Assembly: GCA_019912315.1 (NCBI GenBank)
Contig: JAIOJA010000010.1
Location: 1 to 64,000, forward strand
Length of the DNA stretch: 64,000 bases
Origin: Planctomycetota bacterium
GTDB lineage: Bacteria; Planctomycetota; UBA8742; UBA2392
Direction of reading: 5' to 3'
The notes under the pieces are model-generated. The model saw only the letters and a list, made by a program, of their open reading frames with translations. It had not been told where the DNA came from and ran no database searches. The translations under genes were made by a program, and so were the position numbers. Below, one piece after another: positions 16,817 to 25,819 of this stretch. The first letter of the stretch is position 1. Each line of letters opens with the position of its first letter.

Positions 16817-18250
16817 TCACGCCTGCAAGGTGTGCATGCCCGGCTGCAGGTCATGCACCTGGCTCTTGGCGCCCTGCCGCACGCGCAACCTGAACGGCAC
16901 ATCACACATCAGCTCGATGGTGCGGCGAGCCCCGGTCTTGTCCGCCGGACCGACTTCCATGTTGATCGTGCCGTACGCAAAGCGCAGACCCTCGATGGTG
17001 TGCGTGCTCTCGAGGTAGGGAATCAACTCAAGCTCATGGCGATGTGCGTGCGGGCGCAGCCCCATGTAGATGCCCAGTGTCGCCTGGATATTCAATGCCA
17101 GCGCCAAGGGTGCGTTCGCCCCTGAAGAGCCGTCGTGCAGGGGTGCGGGGATGTCACGGTCCGGGTCATGCGCCAGGAACATCTCCCCCGAATCCGCCAG
17201 CACTTTTCCAACCCGCTTCAGATACGCCTCGCAGGACCTTTGTGCCGTCGAGTACTTGTGCAGTGCGAACAGCGATTCCCATGCGGGCAAGCTGAAATCC
17301 ACACGCGACACGCCGCCCGGTGCGCCATCCCTCTTCCGGTAGTCGCCCTCGCCGGCGCTGACCGTCGAATACGGATGCGCGCGTTCGAATTGGGTAGGAT
17401 CGGACAGGCGTTTGATCATGGCTTCGGCATGGGTGCGCGGGGCGATACCACTCCAGACCGCCCAGATACTCGCGAGCGTCTTCACGGACAAGTGTTCGCC
17501 GTGCTCATCCAAATCGTAGTACCACTCGTCTTTTTCGTGCCACATGAGTGCGTTCGCGCGCGCCGCCACGTCACGTACCGCCCACTCTAGCTCTCCGGCT
17601 TCTTCCTTGCGTCCGAGCACCCGGGCGATCTCGCCCAGCACGCGCGCGTTGAGGGCGTACATGCCGCTTGCGTCTACCCAGCTCGCGCTGGCGGCGAGGC
17701 TCGGGACGACCCGTCCGCCCAGCATGAAGCGCCCGGTAGCGTGCAGCGCATAGGCGTCCGGCGTTCCGGCAACCAGCCCGTTGCGCTTGCGTTGATGGTC
17801 TTCGCGGTACATGAAGTCGGCCAGCAGCAATTCAAAGGCGTGCCCGAGTCTTTCGCGATTGCCGTGCAGCTTGAATAACTCCCATTCCGCGAGGGCGAAC
17901 AGGGGCGCGGCAACACGGCGATTCGGCTGATCGGAGGGGGGATTGCCCCCGGTTGCGGTCTCCAGTCGGGAGGGCAGATAGCCGCTTCCGTCCAGCGCGC
18001 CCAGGAACGGGTCCGTCACGCTGGTCGTGCCGATGCCGGCCCAGCGCAAGCCAAGCGTAGCCAAGGCGGCGTCGCGGGCTTCAACGAAACCCTGCGACAG
18101 CCCGCGCAACGCCGGGGCAACGAGGGCGCTTTCGTCGCCGGGCTCCACGATGTACTCACGCAGATGGCGGCAGGCGTGGCGGTATGGGTCGAGCAGGGAA
18201 TCCTGCTCGCCTGTAATTTTCAGGATCGGAAAATCTCGGGGTTCGGGCAT
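16817..18250 (-). CDS. Six-hairpin glycosidase-like protein (GH63/amylo-alpha-1,6-glucosidase type)
   Basis: A 477-residue protein from ATG 18248-18250 (MPEPRDFPIL). The layout is an (alpha/alpha)6 glycosidase: helical segments with WDAxxAWG-like motifs are replaced by ASASWVDASGMYALNARVLGEIARVLG, WHEKDEWYYDLDEHGE, LASIWAVWSGIAPRTHAEAMIKRL, and late LPAWESLFALHKY. A beta-rich cap closes it (RTIELMCDVPFRLRVRQG). This suits debranching or mannosyl-oligosaccharide-glucosidase relatives (MGH1-like). The substrate and catalytic acid pair are not certain. It is transcribed divergently from folE. Confidence 0.7.
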   Translation of the reverse strand: MPEPRDFPILKITGEQDSLLDPYRHACRHLREYIVEPGDESALVAPALRGLSQGFVEARDAALATLGLRWAGIGTTSVTDPFLGALDGSGYLPSRLETATGGNPPSDQPNRRVAAPLFALAEWELFKLHGNRERLGHAFELLLADFMYREDHQRKRNGLVAGTPDAYALHATGRFMLGGRVVPSLAASASWVDASGMYALNARVLGEIARVLGRKEEAGELEWAVRDVAARANALMWHEKDEWYYDLDEHGEHLSVKTLASIWAVWSGIAPRTHAEAMIKRLSDPTQFERAHPYSTVSAGEGDYRKRDGAPGGVSRVDFSLPAWESLFALHKYSTAQRSCEAYLKRVGKVLADSGEMFLAHDPDRDIPAPLHDGSSGANAPLALALNIQATLGIYMGLRPHAHRHELELIPYLESTHTIEGLRFAYGTINMEVGPADKTGARRTIELMCDVPFRLRVRQGAKSQVHDLQPGMHTLQA

Positions 18251-18443
18251 GTGCTTTCGTTCATAAACTACCTGCGGACAGTGGGATAACAGAATTTCGG
18301 ACAGATTTTGTCTAGTATCGCGTTGCCGACTCGGCAGAATCTTAGTTGTTCGAGAGCAACCGCAAGCAACCCTTGCCCAAGCTCGCGGGCACTTTCGTGA
18401 CACTCCCGCCCATGCGCGGGATCAAACGCAGGAAGGCTTGCGA

Positions 18444-19097
18444 ATGACATCCTTTTCAGATGACCCACTCATGGACGAGGCCGCCATCACTGATGGCGAC
18501 ATCCAGGGTGTAGTTGACGTCGGCGGCGTGAAGCCGGGCGACAACGTGGCATGCCTGGTGAAAGGCATGCTGCGCGCCATCGGCGAAGACCCGGAGCGCG
18601 AGGGACTGGCAAAAACGCCGTTTCGCGTGGACCAGGCCATGAAGGCCCTGACCAAAGGCTACGCCAAGAAAGTGGAAGACGTCGTCAATGACGCCATTTT
18701 CACAAGCGATAACGACGACATCGTGCTGGTCAAAGACATCGACATCTTCAGCCTGTGCGAGCATCACCTGCTGCCGTTTTACGGCAAGGCGCACATCGCC
18801 TATATTCCCGACGGCAAAGTCATTGGCATCAGCAAGCTGCCGCGCATCGCGGAGATCTTCGCCCGCCGCCTCCAGATCCAGGAGCAGTTGACCGTAGAAA
18901 TCGCCAATGCGGTCGAGCAGGTTGTCCGCCCAAGGGGCGTCGCCGTGATCATTGAGTGCGCCCACATGTGTATGGTCATGCGCGGCATCCAAAAGGTAGG
19001 CAGCACCACGGTAACCCGCAGTCTACTTGGTGCATTCAAGGAAGACCCCGCGTTGCGGAATGATCTTGCGCGCATGATCCACGGCGAGGCAGTTTAG
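18444..19097 (+). CDS. folE: GTP cyclohydrolase I
   Basis: A 217-residue FolE, converting GTP to 7,8-dihydroneopterin triphosphate, the first step of folate and pterin synthesis. Visible are zinc and active-site motifs [41 protein letters not shown] and the second zinc Cys in [17 protein letters not shown]. The ATG at 18444 follows AGGAAGG by 7 bases; a TTG two codons upstream is less likely. The N-terminal about 40 residues are an acidic extension. It is monocistronic or leads into the 70-aa gene. Confidence 0.96.
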   Translation: MTSFSDDPLMDEAAITDGDIQGVVDVGGVKPGDNVACLVKGMLRAIGEDPEREGLAKTPFRVDQAMKALTKGYAKKVEDVVNDAIFTSDNDDIVLVKDIDIFSLCEHHLLPFYGKAHIAYIPDGKVIGISKLPRIAEIFARRLQIQEQLTVEIANAVEQVVRPRGVAVIIECAHMCMVMRGIQKVGSTTVTRSLLGAFKEDPALRNDLARMIHGEAV

Positions 19098-19153
19098 CTT
19101 CCAGTAGCCCGGACCTGACAGCTTTACTAGACTCCCGCACAGGAGACACGACC

Positions 19154-19366
19154 GTGCCGGAACTAACCGACGATTTCATACGCGACAAGTTCGCTCACCT
19201 GTACGAGCAGTACTTCGACAAGTTTGAAATCCGCACCGACGGTGAAGACAAACGCTACATTCACGCCGAACACTCCCACCCGCGCTTCAAGCGCACATGG
19301 GTGCCCGTGGTCTTCTGCGGTATTCGGGTCCACTGCGTGCCGACCGAAGCCGAAGCGAACGCCTGA
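19154..19366 (+). CDS. Small protein, 70 aa, unknown
   Basis: GTG start with AGGAGA 9-14 bases upstream. The product is acidic at the N-terminus (MPELTDDFIRDKFAHLYEQYF) and ends in a beta-rich segment (KRTWVPVVFCGIRVHCVPTEAE). No family is recognised. The good ribosome binding site and the terminator right after it support a real gene, probably in the folE transcript. Confidence 0.6.
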   Translation: MPELTDDFIRDKFAHLYEQYFDKFEIRTDGEDKRYIHAEHSHPRFKRTWVPVVFCGIRVHCVPTEAEANA

Positions 19367-19386
19367 GCCATGCTCACCGAATACCC

Positions 19387-19417
19387 GCGACTGCACTCAA
19401 AAGCGCAGTCGCTTTCT
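19387..19417 (+). terminator. Rho-independent terminator
   Basis: GCGACTGC (19387-19394) pairs with GCAGTCGC (19405-19412), followed by TTTCTT. It lies 20 bases after the 70-aa gene and ends the folE unit. Confidence 0.75.
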
Positions 19418-19455
19418 TGAGCCAACTCCGTGCTCAGAACTCTTAAACTGGGGCC

Positions 19456-20604
19456 ATGGCCGCATCGAAGAAGAACAAGCCGACCGCCGGTGAGTCCCTT
19501 CGCACACGCAAGGGCAAGGCCAGTCTTGGTTTTGTTTCGATCACCATGGTCGCGCTGATCATCGGCGCCCTGTATCTGCAGGTTACGGACCAGTGGAACG
19601 TCATCACCGGCGCGGCCACACTCAGGTATCAGGAGTGGTTTGAAGGAATCGTCAACGACCCGGACAACGAAGAGTACCGGGCGCAACTTATCGCCCACGT
19701 TGTCGAACACTACCGCGAGACGCCATCCAGGAAATCGCTGCCCCTGCGCAACGACGCAGGCCAGGTGATCGGGCGGTTTCGAATTAACACCGCTGACGTG
19801 CTCCAGCCGCACCAGGACGACCCCGACCCGGCCAGGCGACGCGTTTACGTCGTGAACCTTTCGGGCTCCGGCGAGCTGTGGCACGACGTGGGCGGTCGCG
19901 TGCGATTCAATGGCGTCGCCGTCGTGACCTATCATGTCGACTTCAAGGTCGAGGAATGGGCGGCTTACGCCTACTTCGAATGCGCGCAGATTGAAGGCGC
20001 GAAGTTCGAACACACGCACATCGACAATTTCCTCGGCAAGATGTTCCCCATGGCTGTGCGCAATGCGGGCACGGAAGCGCTGGAAGAATCCCTGCGCCCG
20101 GGTTTTACGGTTATCGCCAAATCAGGCGGCGACACCTATCTCGCCGCGGGGCGGGTTGGCACCGAGTTCGTGCCGCGCAAGGGGCCGTATGCCGAGGCTG
20201 ACGCCTCTGCCAGTTTTGAAACGATTCACAACGATACGACCCTGCTGCACGCGGGGTACCGCGACTATCTGGGGCCGATTGAGTTGTTCGACGACGCCGA
20301 GTTGCGCATCACCCTCGAGGCGGAGTCCCTGGAGCCCCGCAAGTCGCTGGGCGTAGACGTCTACGTGCTGACCGAGGAACAGTTTCAGCACTTCGAGAAT
20401 TTCTATCCGGACGAGCTGGACAAGCTGCCAAAGCTCGAGTGCATCGAGGCCGTCCACGACATGCGCAAGGTGAATCGCACACTCACCGGGCTCAGCGGCA
20501 ACGTCTACATCCTGATCGACTACACCGAATTCGGCAGCGGCAAGGACCCGGACGACTTCGCGGATGCTGGTTTCATCAAATACTACGTTCGCGCAAAACG
20601 CTGA
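19456..20604 (+). CDS. Membrane-anchored protein of unknown function, 382 aa
   Basis: No family recognised. A basic cytosolic N-terminus (KKNKPTAGESLRTRKGKA) precedes one hydrophobic helix (about 24-44) and a large extracytoplasmic part. That part looks beta-rich, with repeated short strands (RRRVYVVNLSGSGELWHDVGGRVRF, VTYHVDFKVEEWAAYAYF, ELRITLEAESLEPRKSLGVDVYVLTEEQF). The last third may be a jelly-roll or pre-peptidase-like domain. No repeats or catalytic motifs are seen. Confidence 0.7.
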   Translation: MAASKKNKPTAGESLRTRKGKASLGFVSITMVALIIGALYLQVTDQWNVITGAATLRYQEWFEGIVNDPDNEEYRAQLIAHVVEHYRETPSRKSLPLRNDAGQVIGRFRINTADVLQPHQDDPDPARRRVYVVNLSGSGELWHDVGGRVRFNGVAVVTYHVDFKVEEWAAYAYFECAQIEGAKFEHTHIDNFLGKMFPMAVRNAGTEALEESLRPGFTVIAKSGGDTYLAAGRVGTEFVPRKGPYAEADASASFETIHNDTTLLHAGYRDYLGPIELFDDAELRITLEAESLEPRKSLGVDVYVLTEEQFQHFENFYPDELDKLPKLECIEAVHDMRKVNRTLTGLSGNVYILIDYTEFGSGKDPDDFADAGFIKYYVRAKR

Positions 20605-20621
20605 TCAGAACTTTCCACCGC

Positions 20622-20649
20622 TTGACCTTACACGGGTGAGTTCTATATC
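20622..20649 (+). promoter_or_regulatory. Candidate sigma70-type promoter for guaB
   Basis: TTGACC (20622-20627, 5 of 6 to TTGACA) and TATATC (20644-20649, 4 of 6 to TATAAT) are separated by 16 bases, in the gap between the 382-aa gene and guaB. This leaves a leader of about 100 bases that contains the hairpin at 20683-20712. Confidence 0.45.
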
Positions 20650-20682
20650 TGTCCCATGGAAGTGATGGAAAATGTGCCTTCA

Positions 20683-20712
20683 CAGCCCTGCCGGAACCAT
20701 CCGGTGGGGCTG
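20683..20712 (+). promoter_or_regulatory. Stable hairpin in the guaB leader
   Basis: CAGCCC-TG-CCGGA, loop ACCA, TCCGG-TG-GGGCTG. It forms a 13-pair stem including two T-G wobbles, ending 41 bases before the guaB ATG. No U-tract follows. It could be a leader regulatory structure, but no known purine riboswitch class is recognised. Confidence 0.4.
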
Positions 20713-20753
20713 CGTGCGTTAATGACTGCCTTAGTGACGACGAGACGACTGCC

Positions 20754-22268
20754 ATGACTACGCCGAACGGACGCACGGCCAAAGAGCTGTTCGAAAACTC
20801 GCCCTACGCGTTGACCTACAACGACATCATCCTGATGCCGGGGCACATCGACTTCGGGCCTGCGGATGTCGATCTGACGACGAAGCTCACGCGCGAGATC
20901 ACACTGCGCCGCCCGCTTGTCAGCTCACCCATGGACACGGTGACCGAGCACCGCATGGCCATCGCGCTGGCCCTGTGCGGCGGCATCGGCATTATCCACT
21001 ACAACTGCACGATTGACGAACAGGTCGCCCAGGTGAAAAAGGTCCGGCGCTTCGAGAACGGGTTCATACTCGATCCCCTGACTCTCAGCCCTGACCACAC
21101 GGTCCAGGATGTCTGGAACATCAAGGCGCAGCACGGCTTCAGCGGGATTCCCATCACCGAAGACGGCACCATCAAGTCAAAGCTTGTCGGCATCGTGACG
21201 AACCGCGACATCGACTTTGAACCGGATCGCGGTCGCAAATTGCGCGAGGTCATGAGCACCGACATCGTCAGCGCGAAGAAGGGCATCTCGTTGCCGGAAG
21301 CCAACGAGATCCTGCGCGAGTCCAAGAAGGGCAAGCTGCCGGTGATCGATGATCAGGGCCGCCTGGTTGCTCTCACCAGTCGACGTGACCTGCGCAAGAA
21401 CCGTGACTTCCCGGACGCCACCAAGGACGCCAAGAAGAACCTGATGGTCGGCGCCGCTATCAGCACCAAGAACGAAGATCGCGATCGCCTGGCGGCCCTG
21501 GCCGAAGCAGGCGTCAGCGTCGTCGTGATCGACAGCGCCCAGGGCGACAGCACCTACCAGCACGACATGATCAAGTGGATCAAGAAAAGCCACCCGGACG
21601 TGCAGGTCATCGGCGGCAACGTAGTCACCGAGCGACAGGCCGAAAACCTGATCAAAGTCGGCGCGGACGCGCTGCGCATCGGCATGGGCCCCGGCAGTAT
21701 CTGCACGACGCAGGAGGTCATGGCCGTCGGGCGCAGCCAGGGCACGGCCGTCTATCACACAGCCAAGGCTGCGCGCAAACACAGTGTGCCGGTGATCGCC
21801 GACGGCGGCATCAGCGTTATCGGACACATCATGAAGGCCCTGAGCCTGGGCGCCAGCGCGACCATGTGCGGCAGCCTGTTTGCCGGCACGGACGAAAGCC
21901 CCGGCGACTACGTCTACCGCGATGGCGTGCGCCTGAAAGTTTACCGCGGCATGGCGAGCCTCGACGCCATGAAGGTCGGCGGCAACAAGCGCTACTTTAC
22001 GGAAGCGCAGGACGTGAAAGTGGCGCAGGGTGTCAGCGGCTTTGTGCAGGACCGCGGCAGCATGTCAGACCTTGTGGCGTACCTGAGCCAGGGTTTGCGA
22101 CTCGCGTTCCAGGACGCCGGTGTCCGAAGCGTAGAGACGCTTCATGCGGCCCTGGAGGACGGCAGCCTGAAGTTCGAGCTTCGCAGTCCATCGGCCCAGC
22201 GCGAAGGCGGCGTACACGACCTGCACAGCTACACCCAGCCGGACCAGTTCAACCAGCGGAACCAGTAG
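20754..22268 (+). CDS. guaB: IMP dehydrogenase, eukaryote-type
   Basis: A 504-residue IMPDH, oxidising IMP to XMP with NAD, the committed step of GMP synthesis. Catalytic Cys317 is in [11 protein letters not shown]. Two CBS domains occupy about 104-225, and the flap region is present ([14 protein letters not shown]). Many segments follow the animal/fungal enzyme rather than the typical bacterial one: [15 protein letters not shown] near the N-terminus, [28 protein letters not shown] and the C-terminal [10 protein letters not shown]. This indicates the eukaryote-like IMPDH clade. The weak Shine-Dalgarno leaves the ATG assigned by homology. The neighbours are unrelated. Confidence 0.96.
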   Translation: MTTPNGRTAKELFENSPYALTYNDIILMPGHIDFGPADVDLTTKLTREITLRRPLVSSPMDTVTEHRMAIALALCGGIGIIHYNCTIDEQVAQVKKVRRFENGFILDPLTLSPDHTVQDVWNIKAQHGFSGIPITEDGTIKSKLVGIVTNRDIDFEPDRGRKLREVMSTDIVSAKKGISLPEANEILRESKKGKLPVIDDQGRLVALTSRRDLRKNRDFPDATKDAKKNLMVGAAISTKNEDRDRLAALAEAGVSVVVIDSAQGDSTYQHDMIKWIKKSHPDVQVIGGNVVTERQAENLIKVGADALRIGMGPGSICTTQEVMAVGRSQGTAVYHTAKAARKHSVPVIADGGISVIGHIMKALSLGASATMCGSLFAGTDESPGDYVYRDGVRLKVYRGMASLDAMKVGGNKRYFTEAQDVKVAQGVSGFVQDRGSMSDLVAYLSQGLRLAFQDAGVRSVETLHAALEDGSLKFELRSPSAQREGGVHDLHSYTQPDQFNQRNQ

Positions 22269-22859
22269 CTACTTGGCTGCCTGGGTCCACTTGGCGGTGC
22301 CTGCGGCATCGTACAGCGACATGGTGGTTTCGCCTTCGTCGGTGTACCTGAGACTGAAGCGGGGCTTGTAGTCTTTGCCGCTCGCGTACATTGAGAACGA
22401 GTCGTCGATCGATTCCATGTTGAAGGCGTTCTTGCCGTCGGCCCGGTTGACCGCGATGCCCGCATCGTGCTTGGGCCCGAGGTAGATGCGCATGCGCGAC
22501 TCACCCTCTTCGTTGCTGAACTTCAGCTCGGCGTCGTTGCTGCGTCCGGCCACGAGTTCCGCACCGACTTTTTCATTCCAGCTGTAGTGCAGGCGAAGCC
22601 CGTAGTAATCGTTACTGTCGTTGGCCAACGTCGCGCGCAGTTTGCCCTCCTTGTCGTAGAGCATGATGCTGCCCGAATCGTTTTCGTCGACTCCGATCCT
22701 GGCGCGAACCTTGCCGTCCTTGTTCTTGATGACGAACTCCTGCGCCTCCACGCTGGCCTGTGCGGGCTCAGCCATCACCGTGTTTCCATCAAACGCGTTG
22801 GCGATCCAGCCGCCGCCCATTGCAGCGGCCAGAAGCCCCGCATACTGAAGCTTGGTCAT
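22269..22859 (-). CDS. Secreted or anchored hypothetical protein, 196 aa
   Basis: No family recognised. An N-terminal signal-like helix (LQYAGLLAAAMGGGWIANAF) is followed by about five repeating beta-hairpin units. Each has a charged strand and a short turn: VIKNKDGKVRARIGVDENDSG, IMLYDKEGKLRATLANDSND, ELKFSNEEGESRMRIYLG, RFSLRYTDEGETTMSLYD. The pattern K/EGK-R-I/L-hydrophobic recurs about every 25-30 residues, suggesting a beta-solenoid or beta-sandwich repeat. The stop codon abuts that of guaB (convergent). Confidence 0.7.
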   Translation of the reverse strand: MTKLQYAGLLAAAMGGGWIANAFDGNTVMAEPAQASVEAQEFVIKNKDGKVRARIGVDENDSGSIMLYDKEGKLRATLANDSNDYYGLRLHYSWNEKVGAELVAGRSNDAELKFSNEEGESRMRIYLGPKHDAGIAVNRADGKNAFNMESIDDSFSMYASGKDYKPRFSLRYTDEGETTMSLYDAAGTAKWTQAAK

Positions 22860-22929
22860 GTCATGTCTCCAAGTAGAAGCACTGGGCGAATACTACCCGC
22901 CAATCCCGTCGGTTGAAACCGACAACAAA

Positions 22930-23619
22930 CTACTCGTCTTCTGCCGACAACTCGATGCCAAGCAGCGCGGCCGCTTGTTCGCGGAAGTCGTTGGCGCCGC
23001 CGCGCGCGGGGTGCCGGACACTCGCAACGACTTCGATTTCGCGTCCCTGGACTTTGAAGCCTGTCAGCGCCGTTGCCGGTGTCCGACCCACGGCTACTAC
23101 TTTGACGTTGGGGTAGAGGCGTTGGAAGAAGTACTCCAGTACTTCCAGCCCGTAGCCGATGGTCTCCGCGTCCGGGTCGGCGTTGCTTAGTGCTTCACCT
23201 GGCTTGTGCGGGTGCCACGGGACGATGTTCCAGCAGACGACGTCCGTACGTGATCCGAGCAAGTCGAGCACGATGCCGGCGGTCGCTTCCCGGTACGCGG
23301 TCTCGCGAGTGCTCGTGCGGTCGTAACAGGAGCCGGGAAAGCAGATTCGTGACTCGTCGCTGAAGGGCACGCCGGTAAAGCGTGCACCGCGATAGCCGGG
23401 TGCGATCCCGATGAACGCGTACTTCGGCGCGGGCAGGGCCTTCAGGTAGCGTCTTAAATTCTCGCGCCGCTTTGCCGCACCGCCACGTGTATCCAGCGCC
23501 GGGTCATCGTGCCGGTACAGGTTAAAAACATGCTCCGGCAATTCAGCACGCCGAAGGCGCGAGATCAGTTTCTCAATGCCTTCTTCAAACGGTTTCTGTT
23601 GGATGGGTGGTTCGGCCAT
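22930..23619 (-). CDS. Uracil-DNA glycosylase superfamily protein, 229 aa
   Basis: Starts at ATG 23617-23619 (MAEPPIQQKPFEEG); the frame upstream runs into a repeat and the shc end. The fold markers are IGIAPGYRGARFTGVPFSDESR, the GxxPG-then-F/Y pattern of the UDG superfamily, VVCWNIVPWHPHKPGE carrying the NxxPxHP-like second motif, and VVAVGRTPATAL with SVRHPARGG, resembling the terminal HPS/HPA motif. It probably acts in base excision repair, but substrate class and activity are unproven. Confidence 0.75.
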   Translation of the reverse strand: MAEPPIQQKPFEEGIEKLISRLRRAELPEHVFNLYRHDDPALDTRGGAAKRRENLRRYLKALPAPKYAFIGIAPGYRGARFTGVPFSDESRICFPGSCYDRTSTRETAYREATAGIVLDLLGSRTDVVCWNIVPWHPHKPGEALSNADPDAETIGYGLEVLEYFFQRLYPNVKVVAVGRTPATALTGFKVQGREIEVVASVRHPARGGANDFREQAAALLGIELSAEDE

Positions 23620-23644
23620 AATTGATTGCCGCGACGAATTCGCT

Positions 23645-23667
23645 GGCGACGCAAGCGTCGCCCCTAC
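23645..23667. repeat. REP-like palindrome, family A (GTAGGGGCGAC type)
   Basis: GGCGACGCAAGCGTCGCC (23645-23662) is a perfect-arm hairpin followed by CCTAC. Read on the minus strand it begins GTAGGGGCGACGC, the same end sequence as the copies at 55851-55874 and 56508-56575. Its GTAG supplies the TAG stop of shc. Confidence 0.8.
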
Positions 23668-25751
23668 ACTGTCGGAAGACCGCACTTCAGGTTGCGGTAG
23701 CGGGCTAGCGCCATTAGCGGGAAGTACTCGCGATAAAAATGGTAGTTGAGATAGAACGCGTTGGGGAAGCCGGTGCCGGTGAACTTGTCCTCGCGCCAGC
23801 CGCCGCCGGGTAGCTGATTCTTGATCAGCCACTGGATGCCCTTCTCGACTCGCGGGTCGTCGACTTCGCCCGCAGCCATTAGTCCGAGCACGGCCCAAGC
23901 CGTCTGGCTGGGAGTGGCCTCGCCTTTGCCGGCCAGTTCCTTATGGCGATAGCTTTCGCAGTCTTCGCCCCAGGCGCCGTCATCCTGCTGCACGGAGTAC
24001 AGCCAGTCGACGGCCTTGCGCACGAAAGGCTGGCTCATGTCCTCGCCGACCTGCGCGAGCCCGCACAACACACCGTGGGTGCCGTAAATGTAGTTCACCC
24101 CCCAGCGCCCCCACCAGCTTCCGTTGGCTTCCTGCAACTTCTTCAAGAACACGATCCCGCGCGCGACCGGCTTGAAACTGCGCGTGAAGCCGAAGTGTCC
24201 CAGGGTTTCCAGCACGTGGCCGGTCACGTCGGCCGTGCTTGGGTCGAGCATGTTGTCGAGGTCGTTGAAGGGGATGTGGTTGACGATGTCCTTGTTCACC
24301 GAGTTCTCGAACGCGCTCCAGCCGCCGTCGCGGTTCTGCATCGCCAGCAGCCACTCCAGCCCGATGCGCACCTGTTCTGTGCGCATGCACTTGCCCTTGC
24401 GGAAACCGCCCCACAGCAGCGCCATCAGCACGACCGCGCTGTCGTCTAGGTCCGGGTAGAAGTCGTTGTAAAACTGGAAGCACCAGCCGCCGGGGATCGC
24501 GTCGGGGTTCTTGATCGCCCAGTCGCCTTCGCGGAAAATCTGCCGAGAGTAGAGCCAGTCCACGTGCCGCTGCATTTCCGGTTTGCGAAGGTCGTGCCCG
24601 GCTTCCGCCAGCGCGACCAGGCTCCAGGCCGTGTCCCAGACCGGGCTGACGCAGGCCTGCACGTGCAGACCGCGCTCGCCGTGGTCGATCATGAAACGAT
24701 CAAGCGCCTGCCAGGTTTTCAAAACGCGCGGGTCATCCTTGGCCACGCCGACCTGGGGCAAGGCCATCAGATTGTACATCATGGGCGGATAGATGCCGCC
24801 CCAGTCGCCGCTGTCGTCCTGGTGGTTGAGGATCCAGTCCTTGGCCTTGCGCAGGGCGATTTTTCGAATCACGCTGCCAATGGTGCCCTCAAAGCGTTTG
24901 ACGAACTTGGCCCCGAGCTGGATCAAGCCACCCAGGCTGATAATGCCGGGGTCGGTATAGCTCTCGTAATCCCAGACGCGCTGCTCTGTGGGCTCCACAA
25001 ACAGCTCGTCGATATCGACGTGCAGCTTCTTCAGCGGGCGCGTTTCGTACAGGACCGACATGGGTACAAGGCTGATACGACACCAGTAGCTGAGATCGTA
25101 GATGCTGACCGTTTTGCGCTCGAGTAGATCCGGCAGTTGCGGCAAGTAGGGCAGCAGCACCAGCCACGGCGGAATGGGCGGCACGCCGGCCCAGTCGAAC
25201 TGACCAAACAGCGCAAGCAGGAATCGCGTTTCAACACCAACGCGCATGGCGCCGCCATTGGCCAGAATCCACTCGCGCGCCTTTACCATGTGCGGCGCAG
25301 CCGGCGAATCGCCGGCGACCTTCAAGGCGAAGTAGCAGGTAATCGTGTAACTGAGGTGCCCCGGGCCGCCCTGGTGGATGGTCCAGAAGCCTTCTTCCGT
25401 CTGCCAGTTGCGCGTGTAGTCGGCAATCCGCCTTTGCTTGGTCTCATCGACGCGTTCGAGAAAGTGCATCATCAGGATGTACTGCGCGCCAAGCCCGGCC
25501 GTGGAATCCAGCTCGGCGTTCCAGTACTCGTTGTGCGGCTTCTCGCGCAGGTTTAGAAGGCGCTTGATCTGGATGTTGATGACGTCGTCCAGGGCGCGGT
25601 TGTTGGATTTCGTAGCGCGTGCGGGCTTGCCGCCAAACTCTTGAAGCATGACCTCAAGCTTTTCGAGGTCGCGATCAATCTCGCGCAAGGTCCGGTGCCG
25701 CGGGCGCTTGCGGTTCAAGTCTCGATGCAACGTCTGTGAGTGGCGAGCCAA
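23664..25751 (-). CDS. shc: Squalene-hopene cyclase
   Basis: A 695-residue class II triterpene cyclase that would convert squalene to hopene/hopanol at the membrane. Catalytic DxDD appears as DLDD (about 434-437, FYPDLDDSAVVL). QW-type repeats are scattered through the protein (NHQDDSGDWGG, MQNRDGGWSAFEN, LQEANGSWWGRWGVNYIYGT, QQDDGAWGED, KNQLPGGGWREDKF). The start is probably TTG at 25749-25751, because GGAGG lies 7 bases upstream; an ATG 20 codons earlier adds an unmatched extension. The TAG stop is provided by a REP element. No other hopanoid (hpn) gene is adjacent. Confidence 0.95.
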   Translation of the reverse strand: MARHSQTLHRDLNRKRPRHRTLREIDRDLEKLEVMLQEFGGKPARATKSNNRALDDVINIQIKRLLNLREKPHNEYWNAELDSTAGLGAQYILMMHFLERVDETKQRRIADYTRNWQTEEGFWTIHQGGPGHLSYTITCYFALKVAGDSPAAPHMVKAREWILANGGAMRVGVETRFLLALFGQFDWAGVPPIPPWLVLLPYLPQLPDLLERKTVSIYDLSYWCRISLVPMSVLYETRPLKKLHVDIDELFVEPTEQRVWDYESYTDPGIISLGGLIQLGAKFVKRFEGTIGSVIRKIALRKAKDWILNHQDDSGDWGGIYPPMMYNLMALPQVGVAKDDPRVLKTWQALDRFMIDHGERGLHVQACVSPVWDTAWSLVALAEAGHDLRKPEMQRHVDWLYSRQIFREGDWAIKNPDAIPGGWCFQFYNDFYPDLDDSAVVLMALLWGGFRKGKCMRTEQVRIGLEWLLAMQNRDGGWSAFENSVNKDIVNHIPFNDLDNMLDPSTADVTGHVLETLGHFGFTRSFKPVARGIVFLKKLQEANGSWWGRWGVNYIYGTHGVLCGLAQVGEDMSQPFVRKAVDWLYSVQQDDGAWGEDCESYRHKELAGKGEATPSQTAWAVLGLMAAGEVDDPRVEKGIQWLIKNQLPGGGWREDKFTGTGFPNAFYLNYHFYREYFPLMALARYRNLKCGLPTV

Positions 25752-25819
25752 TGTTATTCCCTCCGCGCGGGAGTATGTATCGCGTGGAAACAAAAGAAAG
25801 CCCAGGCGCATCCCCAGGC

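Noticed and set aside
22930-23898. A longer N-terminus for the uracil-DNA-glycosylase-like gene
   Set aside because: The extra residues are encoded by the REP element and the end of shc in another frame; homology begins at MAEPP.
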